Shown: piece after piece, positions 46,907 through 58,700 of the stretch
How positions within the stretch are numbered: position 1 is the stretch's first letter
Layout: each line of letters opens with the position of its first letter
Assembly: GCA_950295325.1 (NCBI GenBank)
Contig: OX485807.1
Span: 4,716,501-4,776,500, forward strand
Length of the DNA: 60,000 bases
Source of the DNA: Polytrichum commune
Lineage: Eukaryota; Streptophyta; Polytrichopsida; Polytrichales; Polytrichaceae
Direction of reading: 5' to 3'
Position numbers and translations under genes: made by a program
The notes under the pieces: model-generated
Database searches by the model: none
What the model saw: the letters and a program-made list of their open reading frames with translations, nothing else
What the model was told of the DNA's origin: nothing

Positions 46907-49900
46907 GAAGGGGAGATTTTATCATGAAGGGGGTACACAATGGTCTCATAAGAAATAGCGGACCTTTCCTAGAATCTTTCAATTCTTATAAATTCTTTGA
47001 GATAGTTTTTGAGAAGATTGTATGCTAGGTGAGGGATTTGCCCTTGAATAGAATTTGACAATCACCTAGGTCATTGCCGGACAACTAGGGGAATTGTACT
47101 GGTGTCAATTTCTGAGCGTGTTCCTCGTCAATTGTTTATTACCTCAAGTGCTAGTGGTGGTTTAAGGTTAAATTGTTGAATGAATGGTGTCTTGGAATTT
47201 ATTTTAAAAGTGCTAGTTCGTTGTGAAATTGAAGCACAATCTACAGTTTGTGGAGCAGAGTTTTATGTCAAGATTCTTTTGTTTCAATGACTAAATTGCA
47301 GGATGAGATGCAACCTTATATTGAGTAACGCCAGGATGACCGAACCGGTTGTAAGTTAGTTGGAAGTCGAGTTGAGAATAAATGTAATTGTTTCTCTTGG
47401 TTTGTGAGTATATTCAAGCCGCTATGAGAGTGTGAGTTTAATCCATTGTCTGATTCCTCAAAGCGTCTGTGAGGTAGATTTCATGAGGGGTAGGTTGATT
47501 GCGTTTCAATTTCCAAGCCTCTAGTGTCAGAAGAACACGAGCAAGGTTGAGAGGGAGAAATTGAGGATATTGACTCCCATGTTACTCCAGTATGGGGAAC
47601 ACAAACTAAACCTGATGTAGGGAGAAAACTTTGAATAGTCTAAAGATTGAATGAAGTTTCATAATTTCAGGACACGTGTGTAATATTCGTATAAGTTGTG
47701 AAAGGGGATAAAGAGGTTCAGTAACTCAAGCCAACATTATGGGGGTTTCAAATTTTGACAGAATAATGGGGTGTGAAAGCATTGTCTGTAAACTTGATGG
47801 ACTTTGGATCTATTACCTACAGCAGAAGGTGGGAAGAATTGCTTGAGTGAGAGAAGGTTGATGACTGCTAGGAATTAAACAATTTCCATATTTGTGAATG
47901 AACCATTTACTAAAGTGCCATCCTACCAAGTGCATGTTGTTCCTTAAGAGGCTAAGATGAAAAAATAACAAAACAATAGACATGTCTACCATTCCTTAAT
48001 GCACTCCCATCAACAAGAGAAAACTGAAGACACTGTGTAGTGAAGTTACCGACTGATATAGCTGGGTGTTAGGTGTTGTTGTAGCATTCACGATCCATTC
48101 ATTTGGGCTTCAATTGAGAAGCTTAAATACATATGAAGGGTCACTTTAATTCCTTCAAGTTATGGTCTTCAAGTTAGTGGTTATGAGTCTCCTTTGGTCT
48201 CCCCATAACAAACTTTGTCTTCCAATTACCAGTTGTTCATATTTGTCAAATGTTAAAAGGATAAGGCTATGGTCTAGCATACATATTTGTATTGAGAAGA
48301 CATGGTCCAAATTACCTGGTGGTAGAATGGGACTCATGAGATCAAGTAAGTATGTTACTAGTGTGGATTCAATTATAATATTAAGTCATCTCTAATTGCA
48401 ATCATTTATAAATAAGATTAAATCAAGAAATGAGGCTTTGGACTTTCCCTATAAAATTGTGGTATGATTTATGGTTTTATGTTGAGGACAAACTCCACTT
48501 GTGGTAGGAGTTGTGGTAGAAGTCTATTGTCTGATAACATAATTAAAGTATGGGTTGATTAAGGAAGATTGGAAACCATGTAAGGGTGATTGCACACTAT
48601 TTTTCAAGCTAAATTAATGAGGCTAATTAATATGAAACTATTGAATACACCAAAGTGCCCTTGGCTTTGGTAAGAAGAAAAAAAATGAGTTATTACATGC
48701 AAGACTATTGACAATGCCCGAGCCTGTGCTTTGCACAAGGTCCAATTAAAATGAACTCACTACCATACTATTGCCAGCGTAAATAGTGTGAGATTGAGTG
48801 ATTGTCACCAATGCATGTATTGTAATTGAGAGACTTCCAAACCTTTATTATTGAAGGAGTGTGCGGGTTTTTAGCCAAAATCCTAAATAACTTGAAGTTA
48901 ACTTGAAATTGTCTGATACAACTTTTTTGGGATACCTAGATGATACCAAAAGCACATTTAAAAATTTTCATGAGTGTTTCCTTGGGTTTGTTCTTATCCA
49001 AAATCTAAACTACAACTGCACCATGCCATGAGCTATATTTCAAAGGGAACATGATGGTAGGAATGAAAATTCACAAAGGGATGGTAGTGGAGAGGGAAAA
49101 ATAGTGGGGTGAAAAGAGACTTGAACACTGTTGTTGGGTTTGGGTGGAGATTGAGGCTGATTTTGAGCGTGAGGTGGCTCCCGAAACCAAGCATTTCTTT
49201 GTTGAAGCTTACTCGGAGGAGCCTCTAGTTGAAGAAGAGGGACAAAAACCTCCAAATTCCGAATCACAAGAAGTGCAATCCATCACACAATTTTTGATGT
49301 TGTCCTATTGGGTGGACAACGGCGGGATCGCATTGTGGATTTCAACAAACCTTGCATTTTAATGTTTGAAAAATACATAAGAGTTGTAGTTGAGGTGAAA
49401 AGAATGCAAGAGGAGGCAACAAAAGAGAAGGAAAGAAAAAGAAAGCTCTAGATCAAGACTTGGTGATTTTTCGGAATAGTGGAGGTTTGGTTTAGTGACG
49501 GGTCATACCCGCTCTACAAGAAATGATGTCACAGTTTGAAGTTTCAAAAGTAGGTAGGAAATTGACTTGGTCTAGGCTAGGTTTCCAACTTTGGGAATTG
49601 TGATTTTGTATGACCCAACGTCACGGTTTTCTGTACCATTGTGCTTGGTTATAAGGAAACCTATACGACAAAGTGAGGTTGGGAAGATTTTTTGCACTTG
49701 AAAAATCATAGTAATTCAAATATATAGAAGCCTTGAAAATTTTGCATTGCTCATGGCAACTATCTTCCTATAAATAAAAACGATTTCCCTATTAATAACT
49801 AGTCCCCAAAGAGTCCAAGCAACTTAACTTTATGATTATGGTGTAATTACCTTACCGCTCAATTGTTGACATGCTAGCTTTCCTCCTTATTTAATTATGG

Positions 49901-49933
49901 TTATCAAAAGTGCATGTTTGTTGAATTCTCCAC
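46907..49933. other. AT-rich intergenic stretch
   Basis: It contains the second copy (48583-48830) of the dispersed repeat at 32083-32325. No gene is supported. Confidence 0.4.
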
Positions 49934-49936
49934 TAA

Positions 49937-50314
49937 GGGCAAGCCCAGTGGCCCTGGATCCGCATCTGCATCTGCACTTTTTCATCCGTGATGCAGATGC
50001 AGATCCAGGCAAGAGGCCCAGTGGTCCTTGTTAAGGATAATTTCGGATGAAAATTTAAGCAGGAATTGACGCCCTCCCTGCATAATGTCGACTTATGTAG
50101 GGAGTCTGTTATTTCAATAAGATGCGGTACTTGTCAGATAAGACAAGCCAACTGCCGACTTCGTAGTGCATGCCCTTCCCTTGCATTGGAGCAACTTTTG
50201 CTTGTATGCATGCATGACTGGCTGACTTACTTGCATCTGCTTCTGCATCCCGGATGGAGCCCACTTTCCGTTCCCGGATACAGATGCAGGTGCAGGAAGT
50301 CACTGGGCTTGCTC
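49937..50314. mobile_element. PIF/Harbinger-like MITE with TAA duplication
   Basis: The ends GGGCAAGCCCAGTG (49937) and CACTGGGCTTGCTC (ending 50314) form the terminal repeats. TAA flanks both ends (49934-49936 and 50315-50317). Subterminal 'gcatctgcatctgcac' words and their reverse complements recur on both sides. The 378-bp interior is non-coding; an 83-codon ORF over it is incidental. Confidence 0.85.
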
Positions 50315-50317
50315 TAA

Positions 50318-51160
50318 CTACATACAATAAATCCTCCCAATGGTGTTGACTATTGAGTATGAAATAGTTAATGACAGTTGAAGATGTGATCCAATCTTTT
50401 TTCAACATGTAGCTTTATGGAATTTGTTCTTTGATCCTCACCTGACCACACACCAATGACGTACAGGTGTCCGACTAAGAAAAGTAACTGAATAACCCCG
50501 TACTACATACCTAAAAGAGGAGAAACATATTAACATGGACTGTCAAGTAGTATCAGAAAACTCCGTGCGTCAATTATTTTACCTCGCCTTCTGTTGTAGT
50601 GCTCAGACGCATTGCGCACGAGGTTTGAAGCACATGATCACAGTGGCACGTTTTGTTCGTTTGGGATCGAAAAGGCACAGAACAGGGATAGACTCACCAT
50701 GATCATGGCCGATAATGGGGATGATATTGAAGAATATGGGCCTCATTGCTGCATGCATACCCGGAGATACTTCTCGCCGCGCCCACTCATTAACTTCCAG
50801 AGTCTTACTGCAGGCACTTGCGGTAGAGGAGGCCAATAGTGGTGGAACCGACGGGTCATCGTCATCGTGGGCTGGACTAATTTAAGTTGGAACAACCTGC
50901 GATCGATGTTTTAGGAGTGGCGATTTGGCATAGAAAACTTAAGTTGGCTTGCTCCCCTATCTCGACTCTTCTTCCCAGTTGTGCCGGTGTTCGGAGCACT
51001 TATGCAGGTTAGCCTGATAAAGCTTCCTCTGTTTCTGTTAAATTCTTGGAGAAAGCAAAGTTTGAGAGAAGGCAAAGAAGGAGCTCCTTGGTTGCAGGTT
51101 AGTGAAAGAAGGGTGGGAAGATGCAGCTAAGGCATGTGATGAGGTCGATATATGGATATT
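50318..51160. other. GC-richer flank of the P450-like locus
   Basis: On the minus strand, 50836 down to about 50690 is open and ends at a strong donor-like site (catg|gtgagt). A second donor-like gcgag|gtaaaa lies near 50583, so a small upstream exon of an unidentified minus-strand gene is possible. On the plus strand, a tatatgg at about 51148 is TATA-like. None of this is firm. Confidence 0.3.
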
Positions 51161-51710
51161 GTAGCCCCAAGTGATGCATGCTTGCTCTGGGTTAAGTTCT
51201 TAGTCATGTTGTGGTGTTTAAGTTGATCCTAGTCTTGGAGATGTAGATATAAGACTGTTTGTGGCCTTCAACCAGAAGATTCAGTTAATGGCATTAACCG
51301 TGCATCAGCACAAGTCCCTAGGCATTAGAAATGTTATGTGGTGATCGATGTTGGGTTTATGTGTTAGCTGTGTAGATTGCCCCAGGTGCATGCTCTGGGT
51401 TAAGTTTCTAGTCATATGTTGGTGTTTAAGTTGATCCTAATGGTGGAAGTGAGAGATACAGTGTCTGTGGCCTTCCAAAAGATTGGGTTAATGGCAAAAA
51501 CCGTGCACAAGTCCCTAGATATTACAGACGTTATGTGATGTTCGATGTTTGTGTGTATGTATAAGCTGTGTAGATAGCCCCAGGTGCATCCCCTGGGTTA
51601 GGTTTCTAGTCGTATTGTGATGTTTGAGTTGATCCTAGATCTGGAGGTGAGACAGACAGTGTCTGTGGCCTTTCGAGAGATTGAGGTGATGGAAAACGCC
51701 GTCAGCACGT
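51161..51710 (+). repeat. Three diverged tandem repeats, ~200-bp unit
   Basis: Units begin near 51161, 51372 and 51571. Each contains 'gccccaggtgcatgc-ctggg', 'gtttctagtcat', 'gtttaagttgatccta' and 'tgtctgtggcctt'. No ORF is shared between units, so the repeat is non-coding; it may be part of a transcribed leader. Confidence 0.8.
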
Positions 51711-52671
51711 TATAAGCCTTCGATAGCACTCTCCGTCCTGGAATCGTGTTCAGAGGATTGGAAGATCCTGGAGCATTTCTCCCTCGGATACGTATAAGGT
51801 TTCAAGTTTCCAGTGGCGCATCTTCGATTTATCTTGAACTCTGAGCCTGGTACCTTATGTACGAGTGTCAGTGTTTTGTAGCGGAGTCAAAATTCCCTGT
51901 TAGCAATATATTACCTGTTGGGATAGTTTGCCGGATTTCTTTTCACGCATACCGTTGGACAAGTGGATATTGTGTTGAGGGTGCTGCGGGATAAACAAGA
52001 AAGTAAGGGGTTTGTGAGGTTTGGTGGTGCATGTTGCTACTAATCCCTTCAAAAGAAACTTATTCACCTCTTCTCCTTTGGGGCTTTGACAGACTCATCG
52101 AAATCTCTTGGTGGCAAGTTGGGGCTTTTTGTAGGGTTTATGTAAGTTTCCTCTAAGAATTAGCAGCTTCTTCTGATGTATGACGCAAGCGTTTCGACAT
52201 GTCAAGGACTTGTACTATGTATGCAAAGTTGACATGGCCGTCACCACCGGGAAGCATGCAAACTGTAGCTTAGACCAAATGGTCTGCACACTTGAAGTGC
52301 AAAAGGTGTTTCGCCCCACGCAGGGTTTAGAGGCATTGAGTCGGTATGAGTGGGGCCATGTGATTACTTTGAGAAGCGTTGTTGCTGCCAGAAATATTGG
52401 AAAGTGGAAACCTTTCTGTGTAATTTGGGTTTGCTGACGGAGTTTGTTGCTGCCAGAAAATATTGAAAAGTGGAAATCCTTCTTTAAGTTATTTATAAGA
52501 GAAACACACCACTAGAGAAGTCGGAAGTTCCGTTACAACTTTCTCCACCTCACTACAAAGATATATACTAGGTTCCATAACATTCGTAAGCCCTGTGAGG
52601 ATGGACTCTTTGCTACCTATTAAGGTGTCATTTGTACGAATGAATTCCCATCGAGCGTAAACTAGTGCAAG
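51711..52671. other. Non-coding stretch upstream of the P450-like gene
   Basis: Only short ORFs are present. The word 'gttgctgccagaaa-attg-aaagtggaaa' is repeated at about 52381 and 52447. Nothing else is recognised. Confidence 0.4.
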
Positions 52672-53165
52672 GCGCCTATCAGATAAGTCTTTTTCTCATT
52701 ACTGCCTATCTTAGGACTTGCAGACCCCAATACACATGCTCTTCATTCGAACACTGGAGAGATGTGCAAAAAGGAACACAACTCTCTTCCTGGATATCAA
52801 TCTGAAAGAAACCTCGCTTCAACCCCGTATTGGGAATGTTACGATGCTATCCATATTCAAGTCAGCAGAGGTGTTGCTTATTACACAAAATGTAATGTAA
52901 GACTCAAGGATGGACTCTAAGGGACAAGCACCTATAGTCTTCTCCTCATTGTTGCCTATCTTAGGACGTGCAGAAGCAAACGCACAGCCTCTGCATTCAA
53001 ACAGTGAAGATTACTGTTTTCGTTCTTGCTTATCGTGAAATGTGCCGGAAGAGGTGCCTCGCTTTCAGCCGCTTATTAAGAATTAGTGTTACGAGGTTAG
53101 GCATATTTGAGCCAGAAATGTTGATGTGTATTACACGAAATGTAATGTAAAAGACTCGAGGATGA
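52672..53165 (+). repeat. Diverged tandem duplication, ~256-bp unit
   Basis: Units start near 52672 and 52928. They share 'gcctatcttagga', 'tgcattcaaaca-tg', 'attacac-aaatgtaatgtaa' and 'gactc-aggatg'. A fragment ending in 'gaggatggact' (about 52590-52610) suggests an older third copy. The last unit ends only about 40 bases before the P450-like ATG. Confidence 0.75.
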
Positions 53166-53205
53166 TTGTTGTGATAATGCAGGAGGAGTTTTGGTAGCCG
53201 CTACA

Positions 53206-54204
53206 ATGGGGTTGTTCTCCTTACCATTTGGGATAGTGAGGACGATTATCGCAGTTCTTAAGAAGTTTGTGCTGAAAGGGAAGCAACCGCTTCGGATCGA
53301 CCTCCCTTTCCCGTTCATACCGCTGGACATCGTGTTCGTCTCCGACGTCGAGCAGATCCGAGCAATCCAACATGCCCCCGATGTCGCCGACCACCTCCAC
53401 CGCGTCGACACAAAACAACTCCCCAAGTGGACACAGCTCTACTTCGGTGCGACTCACTTCCACAACGGACCGCGAGACAAATGGTTCCTTGCTTTTGAGT
53501 CGACCGCCACTTGCCCTGCTTACGCAGAGCGGAAGGCGATGCACGAGAAGTGGCTGGCACCCGAGTTCACCGACGACGACGTCAAGAACGTCGCGAATCT
53601 CCTCCGAGCGAACGCGGACGAGGATGCGGTTGCTGACGCGGTCGCGCAGATCATCATCGGGCGAGGGTTACTGAAGAAGCAGATTCCGAGCTCGGTGATC
53701 AAAACGGCCAGAAATTTTCTTCGACCACAGATCACCGATGTGCTCATACCCGGCCACTACTCGAGGAGCAAGGAAGCGCAGGAAAAAGTTTACGAGTGGT
53801 GCGCGGCCAACGCACCCGAGGGGGTTTTTCCCATCGACATAGTGCATTCGTTCGGATCCGTGACGGGGAAATTCGCGACGGCCATCATGAAGCTGAAGAG
53901 CGCGAATCTGGACGATCCGGTGGAGCATTTGTTCACTCGCGCCGCGAATTGCCCCACGCCGACCACTCCTCGCGTGTTTTTGCAGACAACCACATTCACA
54001 GGCATGTTGGCTTACCCTGCAAACCCTATGAAGACTGTCGTCCTCATTAACAATGCCAAGGCGGCTGAAGCCTCCGGTAGCCTCTTCTTCACCCTCGGTG
54101 GGGGTGAGGCCGGCAACCGTGTCTGTTCCTTCAAAAACTACTTCGTCCACTTTATGCAGGCGTTGCAACAAGAACTCAAGTCGGGACCAAGGCTCTCCAA
54201 ATGA
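53206..54204 (+). CDS. P450-like protein, single exon, GC-rich (tentative)
   Basis: This uninterrupted ORF of 332 codons is clearly richer in G+C than its surroundings, with many third-position G/C codons. The open frame starts upstream at a TTG (53191). The first ATG is 53206, with a strong context (A at -3, G at +4). An acceptor-like aatgcag lies at 53175-53181, so a leader intron is possible. Residues 1-22 form a short hydrophobic/basic N-terminus. Suggestive P450-like features are a PFIPLDIVFVSD segment (36-47), REKW-like ERKAMHEKWLAPEF (108-121), CPTPTTPRVF (249-258) with the preceding E240/R245, and a C-terminal loop FTLGGGEAGNRVC with Cys307 as candidate heme ligand. There is no AGxxT I-helix, the ExxR spacing is off, and the length is well below about 500 aa. 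I am confident that it is a gene, but less so of its family. Confidence 0.7.
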   Translation: MGLFSLPFGIVRTIIAVLKKFVLKGKQPLRIDLPFPFIPLDIVFVSDVEQIRAIQHAPDVADHLHRVDTKQLPKWTQLYFGATHFHNGPRDKWFLAFESTATCPAYAERKAMHEKWLAPEFTDDDVKNVANLLRANADEDAVADAVAQIIIGRGLLKKQIPSSVIKTARNFLRPQITDVLIPGHYSRSKEAQEKVYEWCAANAPEGVFPIDIVHSFGSVTGKFATAIMKLKSANLDDPVEHLFTRAANCPTPTTPRVFLQTTTFTGMLAYPANPMKTVVLINNAKAAEASGSLFFTLGGGEAGNRVCSFKNYFVHFMQALQQELKSGPRLSK

Positions 54205-55330
54205 TCTGGACCTTATAAAGCATCAAGTATTGCAGTTTTCGGAACACAATCCGAGTTCAGAACCCTGTACTTCACACATCCAACTGCAAGCCCTGTGATA
54301 TATGTCAAAGTTGGCGATCTTTGAGTAAGGTGCTGTTCCTTGAGGAGTATACTCATGCTGGGGTAAGATCTATTGTAAGCTGGAGGAATGGTTTCGGGCC
54401 GATCAGACCCACATTGCAGGATTGGAACACCCGAAATCCGAGTTCTTCATATTTGATCGAATCCCTGCAGGTGAAAATGGGTAGAGATTGAGGAGGCTAT
54501 ATGATGTTTGTATGTACAAAGTAGGTGAACTCTCTCACACGAAGGAAGAATTTGTATTGCACATGAGCGAGCAACATTGTAACTCAAGAAGAGGTTCTGA
54601 GCCCAAATGGTGAAATTTCAATCTAGTTTGATGGTCTCAAATTTCTTGGAACGCAGTCTACAAAATACCTACTGCTGGTTTGAAACTACCCTGCTGTTGA
54701 TCGACTCCGGCATTGATTCTTATACATATGCTGTGATTTTAGTGTGAGGATTGACGTGGAAGTTCCAGAGATGTCAACTATCTGCACAATATTATGAGGT
54801 TTAGGCAGTGAAGTCTGCAAGCAATTGGAGACGAAGCTTCATATCTCAAGAATCTCAAATTGATTGAATCTTTTGAAGTGACAGGCCAATGCTGAAGGTC
54901 CAAGCTGGTTTGAGTTCTAAATTGCCACATTTTATGCTTCCAAGTCTCAATGCTCCCTTCATTTCAAATTGTAACGAAGTCTCCAAAATGGCTACTTCTG
55001 GTTCTGAACCACCCTGCTGTTGATGAATTCCTGCATCCTTTTTATACGCTGTGATTTGACTGTCAAGATTGGGAGAGATGCCGACTATCTCCAATACTGT
55101 CTTTCGGAAGATGGCTTCCCTTGTCCCTTACAAACTTATGGAGTTTAAGTTAGTCAGTCCGCAAGCAATTTGAGATGAAGCACGTGATTCCCTAGCAATC
55201 TCAACTTAGAGATTAGAGCTGCAATCTCTTAAGAGTTCCAATTGAAGCTTTTTAAGAGATTCTGAAACCATTATGCCTCGCCTCAAATTGCTGGTTTGAA
55301 ACCACCAACTTGCCAAAACCCTGCCTTCTC
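54205..55330 (+). repeat. 3' flank of the P450-like gene with diverged duplication
   Basis: A block at about 54656 recurs at about 54979 (period about 323 bp). It shares 'aaaat-cctactgctggtt', 'ccctgctgttgat' and 'tgctgtgattt'. Weaker partial copies lie near 55280 (gctggtttgaaaccacc) and 56150. It is non-coding, and part is probably 3' UTR. Confidence 0.65.
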
Positions 55331-55430
55331 TTGTCAGCAACTGAAAAATGATTTGGTAAGTGACAATAGTTGCAACACTGTAAATCTATAATCCCCCACA
55401 AAAATTACAAGGATTGACAAATAATGTTGG

Positions 55431-55508
55431 GATAACATTTAGTGTTGGTTTACAATTAGTATTGAGCAAAACAATTAGAAATGGTGACACTAAATATCAT
55501 ATTTAGTG
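55431..55508. mobile_element. Truncated MITE family 1, copy E
   Basis: Only the right end is present (CACTAAATATCATATTTAGTG, ending 55508 and followed by TA at 55509-55510), plus about 60 bp of subterminal sequence matching copy F. The left end is missing. Confidence 0.75.
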
Positions 55509-55511
55509 TAG

Positions 55512-57189
55512 ATCTAAAGACAACTTATCTTGCCCCTCACAAAGTTGCAATTTACAGTCAAATCTTTAGTGTCTAATTTCAGATTAATATAGCAGCAGTT
55601 CACATCAATAAGCTTTGGGGATTTTATATTGGTTGTATTGCATACACTGTTATGTGCGACTGTAACCTAGAATGTGCAACTCCCTGATAGTTTATGGTGC
55701 AAGGGTTGCAAATAATCTTCACGTTGAAGAGGGATTTTAATCTTTCAGTATGAGACTTCTTTGATATTATTGATTAGGAAGACTTTGCCCAAATTAATCG
55801 TCTTGATGCAGTCGTTGGATGTTAAGATTTTGTGCTTGCAATTTCTTGTCGTTTGTGCCTCAATGCTCCTTGTTTATGTTCAATTTGTCAGAGCTGATAG
55901 CCAACAACTGCAATGTTTTGTCGTAAACGTAGTTCTGTTAACTTCCATTAGTCATCAAACAAGGCACTTGGAGAACATATCCAATCGTATGAAGTGGTTC
56001 TTACAGAAGCTGAAGTGCATGTCAAAAATGTTCTTAGCTCTTCGACAGAAGTGACAAGTGAATATGACGTGTTTTCTAAAAACTGTTAAATCCTATCAGA
56101 GCAGTAATGTTGACGACCTCCAAATGTCTATGGGAAGATGATGTACCTTGTCCCTCACAAAAGTATGAAGTACAGGCAAGTTCTGTAAGCAATTTGAGAG
56201 GAAGGATGTCTCTGACAGATTAGAGACTGCAATCTCAAATTGCTTGCACGTCTCTAATCTCTAACTTGTGTTTTCCAGTACAATAACTCGTATATTAATG
56301 AGTTTGTATATCATCTAGCTTCTGCAGGATTTGAATGTAACTTCTAAGTATTCTGCTTATTTATCCAACACAAAAATCAAGTGACAAAGATCTCAGGACT
56401 TTGGCAGTCACATTTTTCAAGTGGGAATGGACTATTCAGTCGTGGGCTACGAATTCGTGGCAGTCTAGTATTTTCATAGCTAGAGTGTTCTCCATTCGTT
56501 TTCATCTCATCAATGATAATGCTGAATAATTCAGGCAATAAGCAATATAAGATGGTTCCATGTCTCGTGCCGGATAATAAATGATGCATGTTGGCAATTC
56601 TAAGAAAACCTAAGCTAGCACTAGGTTGTTGACTTTGCAATTATGTCAACTTGCAATCGTGTGGAGCCCTCCTCATCCTTGCCCCTTCACATGACAATCA
56701 ACTACTTCTAGGGTTTTGTCCTACTTCTCTTCCTCTTTGTAATCATCACACCCAAGCTTTGCTCCAATTCTTCATTGTTTTCCATTTCTTAAGAGACTTT
56801 GGGATCACTTTGTTTTGCTTGTTCCTTCCTATTTTTTAATTATACTTATAATTTATGCATTATTCTCTTCTTCAAGATATGTTCTCTCCTCCTATTTTAT
56901 AATAGCTTATTTGTTCCTCTTAAAATAATAAAAACAATTATTACTTCTCTTTTCTTTTTTAGATCAACTTGTTTCAATTATTTTGGTAGTATATTTATCA
57001 TTAACATTGCATTAATCATCTCATTCTTGGATATTGCTTATTTTATTGTACCTTTAAAAATCATCTCATTCATCTTCATTCTTGATATGACCTATCTAGA
57101 TTACATTTTCTTTCTATATTTGATCATTGTAAAATAATCATGTTACTGCTTTTAATTAATTGCATCAACATATTAATTATTTTTTGTAC
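55512..57189. other. Non-coding AT-rich stretch with two overlapping hairpins
   Basis: At 56187-56259, AAGCAATTTGAGA pairs with 56233-56245, and the inner GATTAGAGAC (56218-56227) pairs with 56250-56259. The two stems overlap and exclude each other. The words also occur at about 55165-55225, so this belongs to the repeated 3' flank of the P450-like gene. 56640-57180 is T-rich with no recognised gene. Confidence 0.5.
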
Positions 57190-57348
57190 TCATGAGAGTA
57201 GCAAAGGTAGTTTATTTTGTAGATTGTTCTTTGACTTTACCGTAGCCTAATTATATTGCCATCATTATCTGTGGAATAAAATTTTAACAATCATGATGCT
57301 TCAAATGTATTCAATTAATATGATCAATCATCTTTGCTACTCTCATGA
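57190..57348. mobile_element. 159-bp inverted-repeat element (MITE-like)
   Basis: Perfect 17-bp ends TCATGAGAGTAGCAAAG (57190-57206 and reversed 57332-57348) bound AT-rich DNA. No target duplication could be fixed. Confidence 0.6.
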
Positions 57349-58692
57349 ATAGAAAAGATAATTTTTTGGCAATGTTTCTTTACCTATAGCCATAGAACAA
57401 AATCATAGCATCACCTAGTTATTAATGCTTAAATTATCATGCACAAAGAAGGATGCCAGGCTATTAAAAACCAACTTTCTAGCTTGTCTTACTAATATGG
57501 GTGGGCCGAGTTAGACTTGCATAGGCCAATTTAAGATTTAGGACACCAGATCCCATGCGCATCACTATGATTCTAGAATTCTCTCAAAGTTTGAGAGGTG
57601 GTAAGAGGAGGTCCCAAAAGTTTCACCCAACTTTCAAATAGGCTCTAATACATGACAAGCTAATGAGCTCTTAATAGAAAAAATTCTTGAAGAAAGACCA
57701 CACCCATAGATAACGAGTTCATTGAGGGACTTTACGGATAACTCTGCTATAAAACTAAGAATCTTCTCATTCTTTTTGCCACCTATGTGCACATGTCCTA
57801 TCTAGGCTCTCCTTGCTATTCTATATACTTGTAGATTGTAGTCCGATCAAAACAAATAGCAGCGCTCTCATTTGACCTTTCTTGGTCCAATGGACAATTC
57901 TAATTGATGGCAATATTATTTGAAATTATGGGTATTATATTTAAATTGTTTGATCTATCGACTAGGCTTACATAGCGTACATGCTCACACAAGTCCATCA
58001 TTTTTATTGACCATCAACATACTATTGACAATATCTTCTTCCAAGTGTATGAAAGAGTAGATCCTTAGTGAAATATGCATGAAATATGTGTTTTAAGTTA
58101 CATTATATAAGTGTGCATTGGAGGTGAATCAAATCCAAATAATAAGTATGTATAATTAAGTTTTGTTTGAATTAATGCTAAGTTTGTTCATGTTATGCAT
58201 ATTATGTGCAAGAGTATCATTAGTATGTAAATTTTGTATTAATGACCAATATTGAAAACTTTGTTGAAATAAAAATTAAGCATTTTAAGTTTTTTATTGA
58301 AAAAAAGTGGTAATACCCATTTATTAATCCACGTGATTTCAAAACATATCAGAAATTCTAGACATATTTTTATTTATCAAAAAATACACCAATCTCAATC
58401 ACCTTTTAAAAAATCTCGTTTAATTAATATAATCTCAATGTGATAAATGTGAAATCATGATTGGATCACTTGGTGATTTTATCATAATAAAATGTGCAAT
58501 ATAACACATTAAAAATCCATTCCCTTCATTCTGTTATTTTATGATATTGTGTGATAGATTTAAATTTTCAATGATAAATCTATAATAAATAATAACCAGT
58601 ATGTGCTGTCTCATTAGACTATCTTTAGAAAATAGGGACATATAAGATTTGGAATTTTTGGACTTCACGCCAATAACCATTATGCAAGAACA
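57349..58692. other. AT-rich intergenic stretch
   Basis: I see no gene or element. Confidence 0.45.
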
Positions 58693-58700
58693 CATGGAAC

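Noticed and set aside
53191-53205. P450-like gene starting at 53191
   Set aside because: That codon is TTG; the first ATG is 53206 and has a good context.
53221-54171. Long minus-strand ORFs under the P450-like gene (up to 167 codons)
   Set aside because: They are typical antisense shadows of GC-rich coding DNA with no recognisable domain.
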